From Kitasatospora sp. NBC_00240 (GTDB lineage: Bacteria; Actinomycetota; Actinomycetes; Streptomycetales; Streptomycetaceae), in NCBI RefSeq assembly GCF_026342405.1, contig NZ_JAPEMU010000001.1, forward strand, positions 6,262,001 to 6,326,000: a stretch of DNA of 64,000 bases, written 5' to 3'. Numbering within the stretch: position 1 is the stretch's first letter; every line of letters begins with the position of its first letter. A program made the position numbers and the translations under genes. This document shows, in pieces, positions 7,899 to 16,103 of this stretch. The notes beneath the pieces are model-generated. The model ran no database searches and had not been told where the DNA came from. It worked only from the letters and a program-made list of their open reading frames with translations.

Positions 7899-9989
7899 AT
7901 GGGACTGGACGGCACACACGGGCACGGACGGCGGACCACGGTGACGCCCCCCATGCCCCAGCAGGCGGCCCGCGGCCTGCCGCGACCGCCCGCCCCGTCC
8001 TTCGACCTGGCCGCCTGGGTCGCCGAACCCCGCCCCGAGGCCGACCCCGGCGTCTACCGCTACGGCTACCGCCCCATCGACCCCGAGCGGGCCGAACAGG
8101 CGAAGGTGCCGGCGGGGCCGCTGCTGCTGCGGGCGGGGCTGAACGCGGTGGTGGGGTGGTTCGCCTATGTGTACGGCGTCCAGCTCCTGGTGTACCTGCT
8201 GGTCCGGATCGGTATCGAGACCGGCATCGGACCGTTGGCCAAGCCGTCACCCTCGCAGGCGGTACTGGTCCTCCTGCTGGCGAACGCCGCAGTCATGGCA
8301 GGAGCCATCAAACTCTTCGGCCGGATGGGCCGCTGGCCCGAGGTCTGGCGCCGGTACGCCACACCCCTTCTCTCCCGCACGGTGACCCAGGAGGAGCCGG
8401 CCGCCGCCAAGGGCGGGGCCGAGCCGGCGGGCCCGGTCGACCCGTGGGCGGAGCTGCGCCACGCCGGGGCGGGCGCCGCCGCGCAGCGGCTGGACCGGGA
8501 GATGGTCGGGGACGTCGACTACGTGCGGATCCGGCGGGCCTGGGAGGTGGTGCTGCAGGACCCGGAGATCCTGTCGGCCTTCGGTGAGCAGGTGGCGGCC
8601 CGGGGCGGGGCGGCCTGCGCGCATCCGTCCGAGCTGCGGGACCTGCCGGCGCGTTCGGGGCGGCACGACCTGCTGACCCGTCAGGTGCGGCTGGGGGTGG
8701 CGCAGGACGTGCCGAAGAATCCGCCGGCGCACCGCGGCTCGGGCTTCGCCCTGGATCCCGCGGTGCTCGGCACCTCGCTGCTGGCGGTCGGTCCGGCCGG
8801 CACCGGGAAGACGTCGGGGCTGGCCCGTCCGGTGGCCGAGGCGCTCTGTCTGCAGGCGCTGGCGGGGACGGCCTGCGCGGTGGTGATCGGGGCCGCCGAC
8901 GCGGATCTCGGTCCGGACTCCTGGTACGACGTGGTGATCGCGCCGGGCGATCCGGGCTCGGTGTACGGGCTGGACCTGTACGGCGCGGCGCAGGACCCGG
9001 ACGAGGCGGCGGCCCGGCTCGCGGACGCGCTGCTGCCGGACGAGCTGGTGCTGCGGGCGGAGAGCGCCCGGACGGCGTTGCAGCAGATGGTCGGCCCGTT
9101 CCATGCCGCGTTCCGGCGCTACCCGGGGCTGCGTGAGCTGCGTGAGCTGCTCGCGGGCGAGCCGGCGGCGGTGGACGCGCTGACCGCGCAGTTGCGGGCG
9201 GGCGGGCTGCTGGAGCGGTACGAGCGGGAGTTGCAGCACCGGGACCGCCAGCGCGGCCGGGCGGACGACCCGGGGGTGCTGCTCGCGGACCGGCTCGGGC
9301 TGCTGGACCGGCCGGCGTTCGAGGGGTGTTTCGCCACCGACGGCGGGGGGCGGCCGCCGTTCGCGATGCGGGTGCTGGACCACCCGTTGCGGGTTCGGGT
9401 GAAGCTGCCCGAGCTGAGCCACCCGGAGGCCGCCCGGATGCTGTACCGCCTGGTGGTGGGCCAGTTCGTGCAGGCGGCGGTGGCGCGGGAGGACCGTTCG
9501 CTGTTCGCGGGCCTGGTGGTGGACGACGCGTCGGCGGCGCTGGACGCGAACGTGGTCCGGGGGCTGCAGCGGATGCGCGGGACGAACGCCGGTGCGGTGT
9601 TGCTGCTGCGGACCCTGGTCGATCTGCCGGAGGCGTTGCGGGCCCCGCTGTTCGGGGCGGTCGGCTGCCGGATGGCCTTTCCCGGGATCGCGCCGTGGGA
9701 CGGGCGGTTGTTCTCCGAGGCCTGGGGCACCCACCTGGTGCGGGAGACGGCGGTCACGCACGCCCCGGACACCTCGGGCGGGATGCTGCGCCGCGCGGGG
9801 CGGCTCGGCCGCAAGGCGCTGTCGGGGACGACGGCGCAGACCGAGAGCGTCACGACCCGCGAGGTCGAGCGGCAGCGCTGGTCGCCCTCGGACCTCGCCC
9901 ATGCGCTGCCCGCCGGGCACGCGGTGATCTCCCTGACGTCGGTGAGCGGCGCGCAGGTGCCCCCGCTGCTGATCGATCTCCGGGCCTGA
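7899..9989 (+). CDS. Membrane-anchored P-loop ATPase, TraD/VirD4-like
   Basis: This 696-residue protein starts at ATG 7899 behind GAGGGAGCGGGG. After a Pro-rich N-terminus it has two hydrophobic segments (~residues 85-108 and 122-141), then a cytoplasmic part. A Walker A motif GPAGTGKT lies at residues 298-305, within LLAVGPAGTGKTSGLARPVAEAL. A late Walker B-like LFAGLVVDDASAALD is followed by RGLQRMRGTNAGAVLLLRTLVDLP, an arrangement like the helicase-fold ATPases of conjugation coupling proteins. No DNA-binding or transfer genes are near. It lies between gabT and pucR, a position I believe is conserved in streptomycetes, but its role there is unknown. Confidence 0.8.
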   Translation: MGLDGTHGHGRRTTVTPPMPQQAARGLPRPPAPSFDLAAWVAEPRPEADPGVYRYGYRPIDPERAEQAKVPAGPLLLRAGLNAVVGWFAYVYGVQLLVYLLVRIGIETGIGPLAKPSPSQAVLVLLLANAAVMAGAIKLFGRMGRWPEVWRRYATPLLSRTVTQEEPAAAKGGAEPAGPVDPWAELRHAGAGAAAQRLDREMVGDVDYVRIRRAWEVVLQDPEILSAFGEQVAARGGAACAHPSELRDLPARSGRHDLLTRQVRLGVAQDVPKNPPAHRGSGFALDPAVLGTSLLAVGPAGTGKTSGLARPVAEALCLQALAGTACAVVIGAADADLGPDSWYDVVIAPGDPGSVYGLDLYGAAQDPDEAAARLADALLPDELVLRAESARTALQQMVGPFHAAFRRYPGLRELRELLAGEPAAVDALTAQLRAGGLLERYERELQHRDRQRGRADDPGVLLADRLGLLDRPAFEGCFATDGGGRPPFAMRVLDHPLRVRVKLPELSHPEAARMLYRLVVGQFVQAAVAREDRSLFAGLVVDDASAALDANVVRGLQRMRGTNAGAVLLLRTLVDLPEALRAPLFGAVGCRMAFPGIAPWDGRLFSEAWGTHLVRETAVTHAPDTSGGMLRRAGRLGRKALSGTTAQTESVTTREVERQRWSPSDLAHALPAGHAVISLTSVSGAQVPPLLIDLRA

Positions 9990-10161
9990 GGCGCGCCGGC
10001 CGGCCTCCGACCGCGCCGGGGCAGGGGGCGTCGGGGCCGGCCGTATCGCCGTCGAGGTGGATTCGGCAGTGCGGGTTGGCCGGGGCGTCCATAATGAGTG
10101 GTAGCGACTCCCTCCTCGCCCGGCCGCAACGGCGCAGCCTGGTCGTCCCACCGAAGGTGCC

Positions 10162-11727
10162 ATGCCTCCCACACTCGCCTCCGTCGTCCGCAACACCTCG
10201 CTCCACCTGACGGTCATCGCCGGGGCGGATCACCTGGAGCGTCCGGTCCGCTGGGTGCACACCAGTGAGCTGGACGATCCCACGCCCTTCCTGGAGGGCG
10301 GTGAGCTGCTGCTCACCACCGGTATCAAGCTCGGCCGGACGGCCTCGCAGCTGCAGGCGTACGTGCACCGGCTGGCGGACGCGGGGGTGGTCGGGCTCGG
10401 CCTCGGGGTGGGGCTGTCGCACTCCGAGGTGCCCAAGCCGCTGGTGGAGGCGGCCGCGCAGCGGGGTCTGCCGCTGCTGCGGGTGCCGGAGCCGACGCCG
10501 TTCATCGCGATCAGCAAGGTGGTGTCGGCGGCGATCGCCGCCGAGCAGTACGAGGCGGTGACCACGAGTTTCGAGGCCCAGGAGGAGCTGACCCGGGCCG
10601 CGCTCGGCAAGGACGGCACGACGGCCGTGGTGCGCCGGCTGGCGGCCCGGCTGGGCGGCTGGGCCGCGCTGTACGACGGTTCGGGCGCGCTCTCGGTGGT
10701 CGCTCCCGACTGGGCGGCCCGCCGGGCCGGCCGGCTGGCCGCGGAGGTGGACCGGCTGCGCCGGCGCCCGGCGCCGTCCAGTGCCGCGTTGCAGGGCCGC
10801 TCGCCGGGGATCGACACCGCGGACGAGGACTACGTGGTGGTCCAGTCGCTGGGGGCGGACCGTCGGGCACGGGGCTTCCTGGCGGTGGGCACCGAGGACC
10901 GGATCACGCCGACCGAGCGCTATGTGCTGAACGCGGCGGTTGCGCTGCTGACGCTGACCCTGGAGCGTTCGCGCGAGCTGCGTCAGGCGGAGGAGCGGAT
11001 GGGCGCCGCCCTGCTGCGGATGGTGCTGGCGGGTGAGGTGGCGACCGCCCGGCAGGTCGCGGTCGGGCTGTTCGGCGGTCTGCCGGAGGGGACGATAAGA
11101 GTGCTGGTGGCGGGGACGGCCCAGGGGGCCGACGCGTCGGAGGTGCTCGGCGAGCTGGCGGAGCGGGCGGAGCAGGCCGGCGGCCGGGTGGGGGAGCGGC
11201 TGCTGGTCGCGCGGGAGGACGCCGACTCGGGCTCGCGGCTGATGGTGCTGGCGCTGGACAACGGGGCCGTGCACCGGGCGTGCCTGGGGGTGGTCGAGGA
11301 GCACGAGGGCGTGTCGCTGGGGGTGTCGGCGCCGGCCGCGCTGGACGAGGCGGGGGCGGCCTTCGCGCAGGCCGAGCGGGCGTTGGCGGTGGCGTTGCGC
11401 GGCGGGCGGCGCTCGGTCGACCACGAGGAGGTCGGCGCGGGGTCGCTGCTGCCGCTGCTGGGCGAGGAGGCCGTGACGGCCTTCGCGGAGGGGCTGCTGC
11501 GGCCGCTGCGCGAGCACGACCGTACGGCGCGTGGCGATCTGGTGCGGTCGCTCCGGGCCTGGCTGTCGCGGCACGGCCAGTGGGACGCGGCGGCGGCGGA
11601 CCTCGGTGTGCACCGGCACACCCTGCGGTACCGGATGCGCCGGGTGGAGGAACTGCTGGGCCGTTCGCTGGACGACACCGACGTCCGGATGGAGCTGTGG
11701 CTGGCGCTGCGCTCCGGCGAGGAGTGA
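10162..11727 (+). CDS. PucR family transcriptional regulator
   Basis: This 521-residue PucR/CdaR-type activator has an N-terminal PucR ligand domain (residues ~1-120: MPPTLASVVRNTSLHLTVIA, ELLLTTGIKLG), a central GGDEF-like/GAF region, and the C-terminal PucR helix-turn-helix (SLRAWLSRHGQWDAAAADLGVHRHTLRYRMRRVEELLG). PucR proteins control purine, GABA or amine catabolic genes in response to pathway metabolites. Neighbours are gabT upstream on the opposite strand and an aldehyde dehydrogenase 180 bases downstream, so GABA or polyamine breakdown is the likely regulon. The ATG at 10162 places the conserved domain at the N-terminus. Confidence 0.9.
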   Translation: MPPTLASVVRNTSLHLTVIAGADHLERPVRWVHTSELDDPTPFLEGGELLLTTGIKLGRTASQLQAYVHRLADAGVVGLGLGVGLSHSEVPKPLVEAAAQRGLPLLRVPEPTPFIAISKVVSAAIAAEQYEAVTTSFEAQEELTRAALGKDGTTAVVRRLAARLGGWAALYDGSGALSVVAPDWAARRAGRLAAEVDRLRRRPAPSSAALQGRSPGIDTADEDYVVVQSLGADRRARGFLAVGTEDRITPTERYVLNAAVALLTLTLERSRELRQAEERMGAALLRMVLAGEVATARQVAVGLFGGLPEGTIRVLVAGTAQGADASEVLGELAERAEQAGGRVGERLLVAREDADSGSRLMVLALDNGAVHRACLGVVEEHEGVSLGVSAPAALDEAGAAFAQAERALAVALRGGRRSVDHEEVGAGSLLPLLGEEAVTAFAEGLLRPLREHDRTARGDLVRSLRAWLSRHGQWDAAAADLGVHRHTLRYRMRRVEELLGRSLDDTDVRMELWLALRSGEE

Positions 11728-11731
11728 CGGG

Positions 11732-11754
11732 TGGTCGCGCACAAGGTCGCCCCG
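11732..11754 (+). repeat. 23-base exact copy of part of the downstream ALDH gene
   Basis: The sequence here is identical over 23 bases to 12379-12401, which lies inside the ALDH coding region and encodes the LVAHKVAP motif. Read in phase, the intergenic copy gives VVAHKVAPPA inside a 23-codon ORF (11731-11802). It looks like a relic of a partial ALDH duplication. Checked base by base. Confidence 0.8.
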
Positions 11755-11906
11755 CCGGCCGCCCCCGGGCATCTGTCCGGGATGGAGCAAGGGCGCCGCT
11801 GAGCGCTCCTCGGTGGCCAATCCGGATCGGTTGCGCGGCCGCCTACCGTGGGGTTCAGGCTCCACGTCGGTGGGGCGTGGACGACGAGGAGAGGGCCGGT
11901 ACCACC

Positions 11907-13349
11907 GTGACCACCACCCATGAGTTCTGGCTGGCCGGCCGTCGGGCGAGCGGCGACGGCGACTTCGAGGTGCGCAACCCGTGGGACGGGCGCCTGGTAG
12001 GCAAGGTCGCGGTGCCGTCCGAGGCGCAGGTCGAGGAGGCGCTGGCCGCCGCCCTGGCCGCGCTCCCGGTGTTCGCCGCGACCCCCGCGCACGTGCGCAC
12101 CGCCGCCCTGGACCACGTCGCCAAGCGGCTGGCCGAGCGTTCCGAGGAGATCGCCCGGCTGATCACCGCCGAGAACGGCAAGCCGATCAAGTGGGCCCGC
12201 GGCGAGGTCGGCCGGGCCGTCTCGGTGTTCCGCTGGGCGGCCGAGGAGGCCCGCCGTACCAACGGTGAGACCATGCGACTGGACACCGACCCCGGCGGCA
12301 CCGGCCGCTTCGCGGTGGTGCGTCGCTTCCCGCGTGGTGTGGTGCTGGGTATCGCCCCGTTCAACTTCCCGCTGAACCTGGTCGCGCACAAGGTCGCCCC
12401 GGCGATCGCGGTCGGCGCCCCGATCATCCTCAAGCCGGCCCCGGCGACCCCGCTGTCGGCCCTGGTGCTCGGTGAGATCCTGGCCGAGACCGACCTCCCC
12501 GTCGGCGCCTGGAGCGTGCTGCCGGTGCCGAACGAGCGGATGCCCGCGCTGGTCCAGGACAAGCGCCTGCCGGTGATCTCGTTCACCGGTTCGGACAAGG
12601 TCGGCTACCAGATCATGGACTCGGTGCCGCGCAAGCACGTCACCCTGGAGCTCGGCGGCAACGCCGCCGCCGTGGTGCTGGCCGACTGGTCCTCGGACGC
12701 CGACCTGGAGTGGGCGGCCTCGCGCATCGCGACCTTCGCCAACTACCAGGGCGGCCAGTCCTGCATCTCGGTGCAGCGGGTGATCGCGGACGCGACCGTC
12801 TACGACGCGCTGGTCGAGAAGGTCGTGGCCAAGGTGCAGGCGCAGGTCACCGGCGACCCGGAGGACGAGGCCACCGAGGTGGGGCCGCTGGTGGACGAGA
12901 ACGCCGCCAGGCGGGTGGAGTCCTGGGTGGACGACGCCGTCGCCAAGGGCGCGAAGCTGCTCACCGGCGGGACCCGCGAGGGCGCCTCGTACGCTCCGAC
13001 GGTGCTCGCCGAGCTGCCTTCGGACGCGATCCTGGCCACCGCCGAGGTGTTCGGCCCGGTGCTGTCGCTGCAGAAGGTGGACGGCACCGACGAGGCGTTC
13101 GCGGCCGTCAACGACTCGCTCTTCGGCCTGCAGGCGGGCGTGTTCACGCACGACGTGCAGACCGCCTTCCGGGCGCACCGCGAGCTGGAGGTGGGCGGCG
13201 TGATCATCGGCGACGCCCCCTCGTACCGGGCCGACCAGATGCCGTACGGCGGGGTCAAGGACTCCGGCGTCGGCCGTGAGGGCGTCCGGTACGCGATGGA
13301 CGACTACACCCAGGAGAAGGTGCTGGTGCTCACCGGCCTGGACCTCTGA
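11907..13349 (+). CDS. NAD(P)-dependent aldehyde dehydrogenase (GABA/amine pathway)
   Basis: This 480-residue ALDH-superfamily enzyme oxidises an aldehyde to the acid. Seen are FPRGVVLGIAPFNFPLNLVAHK (cofactor region), SFTGSDKVGYQIM, the general base in VTLELGGNAA, and the nucleophile C286 in GGQSCISVQRV. It ends with the usual MPYGGVKDSGVGREGVRYAM. The GTG at 11907 is the start that gives the family-typical N-terminus. It follows pucR and faces away from gabT, so succinic semialdehyde or a related amino-aldehyde is the likely substrate. The sequence type (SCISVQR, DFEVRNPWDG) differs from the classical GabD group, so the substrate is not certain. A strong bidirectional terminator follows. 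Confidence 0.88.
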   Translation: MTTTHEFWLAGRRASGDGDFEVRNPWDGRLVGKVAVPSEAQVEEALAAALAALPVFAATPAHVRTAALDHVAKRLAERSEEIARLITAENGKPIKWARGEVGRAVSVFRWAAEEARRTNGETMRLDTDPGGTGRFAVVRRFPRGVVLGIAPFNFPLNLVAHKVAPAIAVGAPIILKPAPATPLSALVLGEILAETDLPVGAWSVLPVPNERMPALVQDKRLPVISFTGSDKVGYQIMDSVPRKHVTLELGGNAAAVVLADWSSDADLEWAASRIATFANYQGGQSCISVQRVIADATVYDALVEKVVAKVQAQVTGDPEDEATEVGPLVDENAARRVESWVDDAVAKGAKLLTGGTREGASYAPTVLAELPSDAILATAEVFGPVLSLQKVDGTDEAFAAVNDSLFGLQAGVFTHDVQTAFRAHRELEVGGVIIGDAPSYRADQMPYGGVKDSGVGREGVRYAMDDYTQEKVLVLTGLDL

Positions 13350-13378
13350 CCCGGCACCTGCGAGGAGCTCGGCTCCTT

Positions 13379-13439
13379 GACGACGAAGGGGCCCCTGGGC
13401 GCCGCCGCGACGGCGTCCAGGGGCCCCCTTCGTCGTCGT
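13379..13439. terminator. Long bidirectional terminator hairpin
   Basis: An almost perfect inverted repeat of about 25 bp (arms beginning GACGACGAAGGGGCCCC) folds around a short GC-rich centre. It lies between the convergent ALDH gene and the SDR gene and can serve both. Confidence 0.85.
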
Positions 13440-13447
13440 TGCGGGTC

Positions 13448-14104
13448 TCAGTGGAGGGCGGCGACGGCTTCGGCGACCGGGGTGTCCCCGCCGGTCAGTT
13501 CCAGGGTGAGGCCGGCCGTGGCCGGTGCGGTGAGCAGCTCGGCGAGGACGGCCGCCACGTCGGCGCGGTCCACGTCGCCGCGGCCGGTGGCGGCGGCCAG
13601 GCGGACGCGGCCGGTGCCGGGGCCGTCGGTGAGCCGGCCGGGCCGCAGGATCGTCCAGTCGAGCGCGTCCTGGGCCCGGACGGCGTCGTCGGCCGCGCCC
13701 TTGGCCCGCAGGTAGGTCTCGAACACCGGGTCCGCGGGGTACGCGGCGGCGGCGTCGGCGCCCATCGAGGAGACCATCAGGTAGCGGCGTACACCGGCCA
13801 GTTCGGCGGCGTCCGCGAGCAGGACGGCGGCGTCGCGGTCGACGGTGAGCTTGCGTTCGGCGCCGCTGCCGGGGCCGGCGCCGGCGGCGAAGACCACCGC
13901 GTCGGCGCCGTCGAGCAGGGCGGCGAGTTCGGTGGGGGTGGTCGCCTCCAGGTCGAGCAGCAGCGCTTCGGCGCCGATCCGCTGCAGGTCCTGCGCGTGT
14001 TCGGGGCGGCGGACGATCCCGGCGGGCCGGTCGCCGCGTTCGGCGAGCAGCCGCTCCAGGCGCAGCGCGATCTGTCCGTGGCCACCTGCGATGACGGTAC
14101 GCAT
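13448..14104 (-). CDS. NAD(P)-binding atypical short-chain dehydrogenase (NmrA-like)
   Basis: This 218-residue Rossmann protein begins MRTVIAGGHGQIALRLERLLAERG, a dinucleotide-binding motif of the atypical (extended) SDR type. It contains DAVVFAAGAGPGSGAE, then VRRYLMVSSMGAD and DWTILRPGRLTDGPGTG, the hallmarks of the NmrA/YhfK-like SDR_a5 group. That group often lacks the catalytic YxxxK and may act as a redox sensor or reductase. It starts 42 bases after the MarR gene stop and is probably in the same operon. No substrate can be assigned. Confidence 0.87.
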   Translation of the reverse strand: MRTVIAGGHGQIALRLERLLAERGDRPAGIVRRPEHAQDLQRIGAEALLLDLEATTPTELAALLDGADAVVFAAGAGPGSGAERKLTVDRDAAVLLADAAELAGVRRYLMVSSMGADAAAAYPADPVFETYLRAKGAADDAVRAQDALDWTILRPGRLTDGPGTGRVRLAAATGRGDVDRADVAAVLAELLTAPATAGLTLELTGGDTPVAEAVAALH

Positions 14105-14146
14105 GCTGCGACGGTAGCCGGTGCGGGCGTGCGGGGCGCGCAGGGC

Positions 14147-14602
14147 TCAGCCGGTGGTGTGCGGGAAGGCCCGGTCGAGCAGGCCCTGCAGGGTGCGGCG
14201 GTCGTGGTCGTCAAGCTGTTCCAGACCGGGCAGTCCGGCGACGATGTCGGCGCGGATCCGGCGGACGGCGTCCTCGCCCTCGGGGGTGAGCACCACGGTC
14301 TTGACCCGGCGGTCGGCGGGGGCGGCCTCGCGGCGTACCAGGCCGCGGGCTTCGAGCCGGTCGACGATGCCGGTGACGTTGGAGGCGTCGCAGCCGAGCA
14401 GTTCGGCGAGGGCGCGCATCGGCAGCGGCCGTCCGAGCAGGCTGAGCATCTTGCCCTGGATGAGGGTGAGGCCCTGGCCGGCGGCGACGACGGCGAAGCT
14501 GCGGTAGTAGCAGGCGGCGGCGTGGGCGAGGTGTTCCATGAGCCGGTCCGTGCCGGGCGCGGACGGGGCTGCGGGCGCTGGTGGGGGTGTGGTCCGGGTC
14601 AT
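14147..14602 (-). CDS. MarR family transcriptional regulator
   Basis: A 151-residue winged-helix regulator. The DNA-binding region reads MRALAELLGCDASNVTGIVDRLEARGLVRREAAPADRR (residues ~61-98), followed by VKTVVLTPEG for the wing. It is divergent from the quinone oxidoreductase-ABM-ALDH operon and upstream of the SDR gene on its own strand. Two TTGA-N5-TCAA inverted repeats in the shared promoter region are likely operators. The target genes suggest a response to quinones, aldehydes or other electrophiles; this is inference. Confidence 0.9.
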   Translation of the reverse strand: MTRTTPPPAPAAPSAPGTDRLMEHLAHAAACYYRSFAVVAAGQGLTLIQGKMLSLLGRPLPMRALAELLGCDASNVTGIVDRLEARGLVRREAAPADRRVKTVVLTPEGEDAVRRIRADIVAGLPGLEQLDDHDRRTLQGLLDRAFPHTTG

Positions 14603-14625
14603 GGGTCAAGTCTAGGCCCGATTAC

Positions 14626-14679
14626 TTGACATCTTCAATCATCGAGATCTACCTTCGATTTATTGCTTGATGACCTCAA
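14626..14679. promoter_or_regulatory. Pair of TTGA-N5-TCAA operator-like inverted repeats
   Basis: Site 1 is 14626-14638 and site 2 is 14667-14679. Both read TTGA-N5-TCAA and sit inside longer similar stretches that match at 17 of 23 positions, each ending CATCGAG. The centres are 41 bases apart, about four helical turns. They lie between the MarR gene and the oxidoreductase gene in an unusually A+T-rich patch. MarR dimers typically bind such short inverted repeats. Confidence 0.65.
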
Positions 14680-14719
14680 CCATCGAGCCCATCAAATCTT
14701 TCTGTTCAGGAGCACCACC

Positions 14720-15646
14720 ATGAAGGCCATCACCTACCGCACCTACGGCAGCCCCGACGTCCTGGAGTACGGCGACGTCCCGGAGCCGAAGCTCGGCGCC
14801 GACTCCGTGCTGGTCAGGGTGCGGGCCGCCTCGGTGAACCCGGTCGACTGGAAGATCCAGGCCGGCTACCTCGACAGCGTGATGGACGCCGTCTTCCCGG
14901 TCATCCCGGGCTGGGACGTGGCCGGCGTGGTCGAGCGGGTGGGCGTCGGCGTCACCGAGTTCGCCCCCGGCGACGAGGTCATCGGCTACGTCCGCGAGGA
15001 CATGGTCGGCCGCGGCACCTTCGCCGAGTACGTCGCCGCCCCGGTGCGCACCCTCGCCCGCAAGCCCGCCGCGCTCGGCTTCGAGCAGGCCGCCGGCCTC
15101 CCGCTGGCCGGCCTCACCGCCTACCAGGCCCTGACCCGCGCCCTGGAGGTCAAGCCCGGCGAGACCGTCCTGGTGCACGCCGCGGCCGGCGGCGTCGGCT
15201 CGCTCGCCGTCCAGATCGCCGTCGCCCTCGGCGCCAGGGTGATCGGCACCGCCGGCGAGCACAACCACGACTACCTGCGCGCACTGGGCGCGGAGCCGGT
15301 CACCTACGGCGAGGGCCTGGCCGAGCGGGTCCGCGCGCTGGCCACCGAGGGTGTCGACGCCGTGCTGGACCTGATCGGCGGCGAGGCCCTGCAGCTCTCG
15401 CCCGGGCTGCTCGCCGAGGGCGGCCGGATCGCCTCGGTCGCCGACGGCGCCGTGCTGGCCCTCGGCGGCAGCTACGTCTTCGTCCGCCCCGACACCGCCG
15501 ACCTCACGGCGCTGGCGGAGCTCGCCGACCGCGGGCAGCTGAACGTCGAGGTCGCCGCGACCTTCCCGCTGGAGCGGGCCGCCGACGCGCAGCGCCTGAA
15601 CGCCGGGGGCCACACCCGTGGCAAGGTCGTCGTCACCGTCGCCTGA
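14720..15646 (+). CDS. NADP-dependent quinone oxidoreductase-like MDR protein
   Basis: This 308-residue medium-chain dehydrogenase/reductase of the zinc-free quinone oxidoreductase (QOR) type has the N-terminal GroES-like half (MKAITYRTYGSPDVLEYGDVPEP, GWDVAGVVERVG) and a Rossmann half with VLVHAAAGGVGSLAVQIAVALGA. No zinc-ligand cysteines are seen. The ATG at 14720 follows CAGGAG at the right spacing; an upstream ATG at 14663 lies within the operator region and is rejected. It is the first gene of a likely three-gene operon with the ABM protein and ALDH, under the divergent MarR. The likely role is detoxification of quinones or enones. Confidence 0.9.
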   Translation: MKAITYRTYGSPDVLEYGDVPEPKLGADSVLVRVRAASVNPVDWKIQAGYLDSVMDAVFPVIPGWDVAGVVERVGVGVTEFAPGDEVIGYVREDMVGRGTFAEYVAAPVRTLARKPAALGFEQAAGLPLAGLTAYQALTRALEVKPGETVLVHAAAGGVGSLAVQIAVALGARVIGTAGEHNHDYLRALGAEPVTYGEGLAERVRALATEGVDAVLDLIGGEALQLSPGLLAEGGRIASVADGAVLALGGSYVFVRPDTADLTALAELADRGQLNVEVAATFPLERAADAQRLNAGGHTRGKVVVTVA

Positions 15647-15790
15647 CGCCCCGCGGCCCGGTCACCCGGCCGGTCGACCGGCTACCGGCCGGTCACCCGG
15701 CCCGCCACCCGGACGGCCGTACCGCCCCCGCCGGATCCGCCCGGGCGCCCCGAAGCGCCCGGGCCCCGCACGGAGATCCCTGGAGCACCC

Positions 15791-16078
15791 ATGCCCATCG
15801 TCGTCGTCGCCGACTGGCTCGCCGCCCCGGGCCAGGAGCAGCGGGTCGCCGACCTGCTGGTCACCCTGGCCCGCGCCGCCCTCGCCGAGCCCGGCGTGAG
15901 CGCCTTCCGCTCGCTCAGGTCGCTGCGCGACCCGGCCGCCTTCGTCGTCCTCGCCGAGTACACGGACCGGGCGGCCGCCGAGGCGCACCGCGCCGGTGAC
16001 CGCTACCGCGAGCTGGTCCAGGACACCATCGCACCATTGCTCATCGACCGTCAGACCGAGTTCCACACCGAGCTCTGA
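15791..16078 (+). CDS. ABM-fold monooxygenase family protein
   Basis: This 95-residue protein of the antibiotic biosynthesis monooxygenase (ABM, dimeric alpha/beta barrel) family begins MPIVVVADWLAAPGQEQRVADLLVTLARAALAEPG. It continues with SAFRSLRSLRDPAAFVVLAEYTDRAAAEAHR, the standard pattern of a strand, a long helix and a paired strand. Length matches the family (~95-100). Small ABM proteins often oxidise quinols or handle quinones, which agrees with the neighbouring quinone reductase. It lies 144 bases after that gene and 25 bases before the ALDH. Confidence 0.88.
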   Translation: MPIVVVADWLAAPGQEQRVADLLVTLARAALAEPGVSAFRSLRSLRDPAAFVVLAEYTDRAAAEAHRAGDRYRELVQDTIAPLLIDRQTEFHTEL

Positions 16079-16103
16079 CCCCGGAACCCACGGAGCACCC
16101 ACC

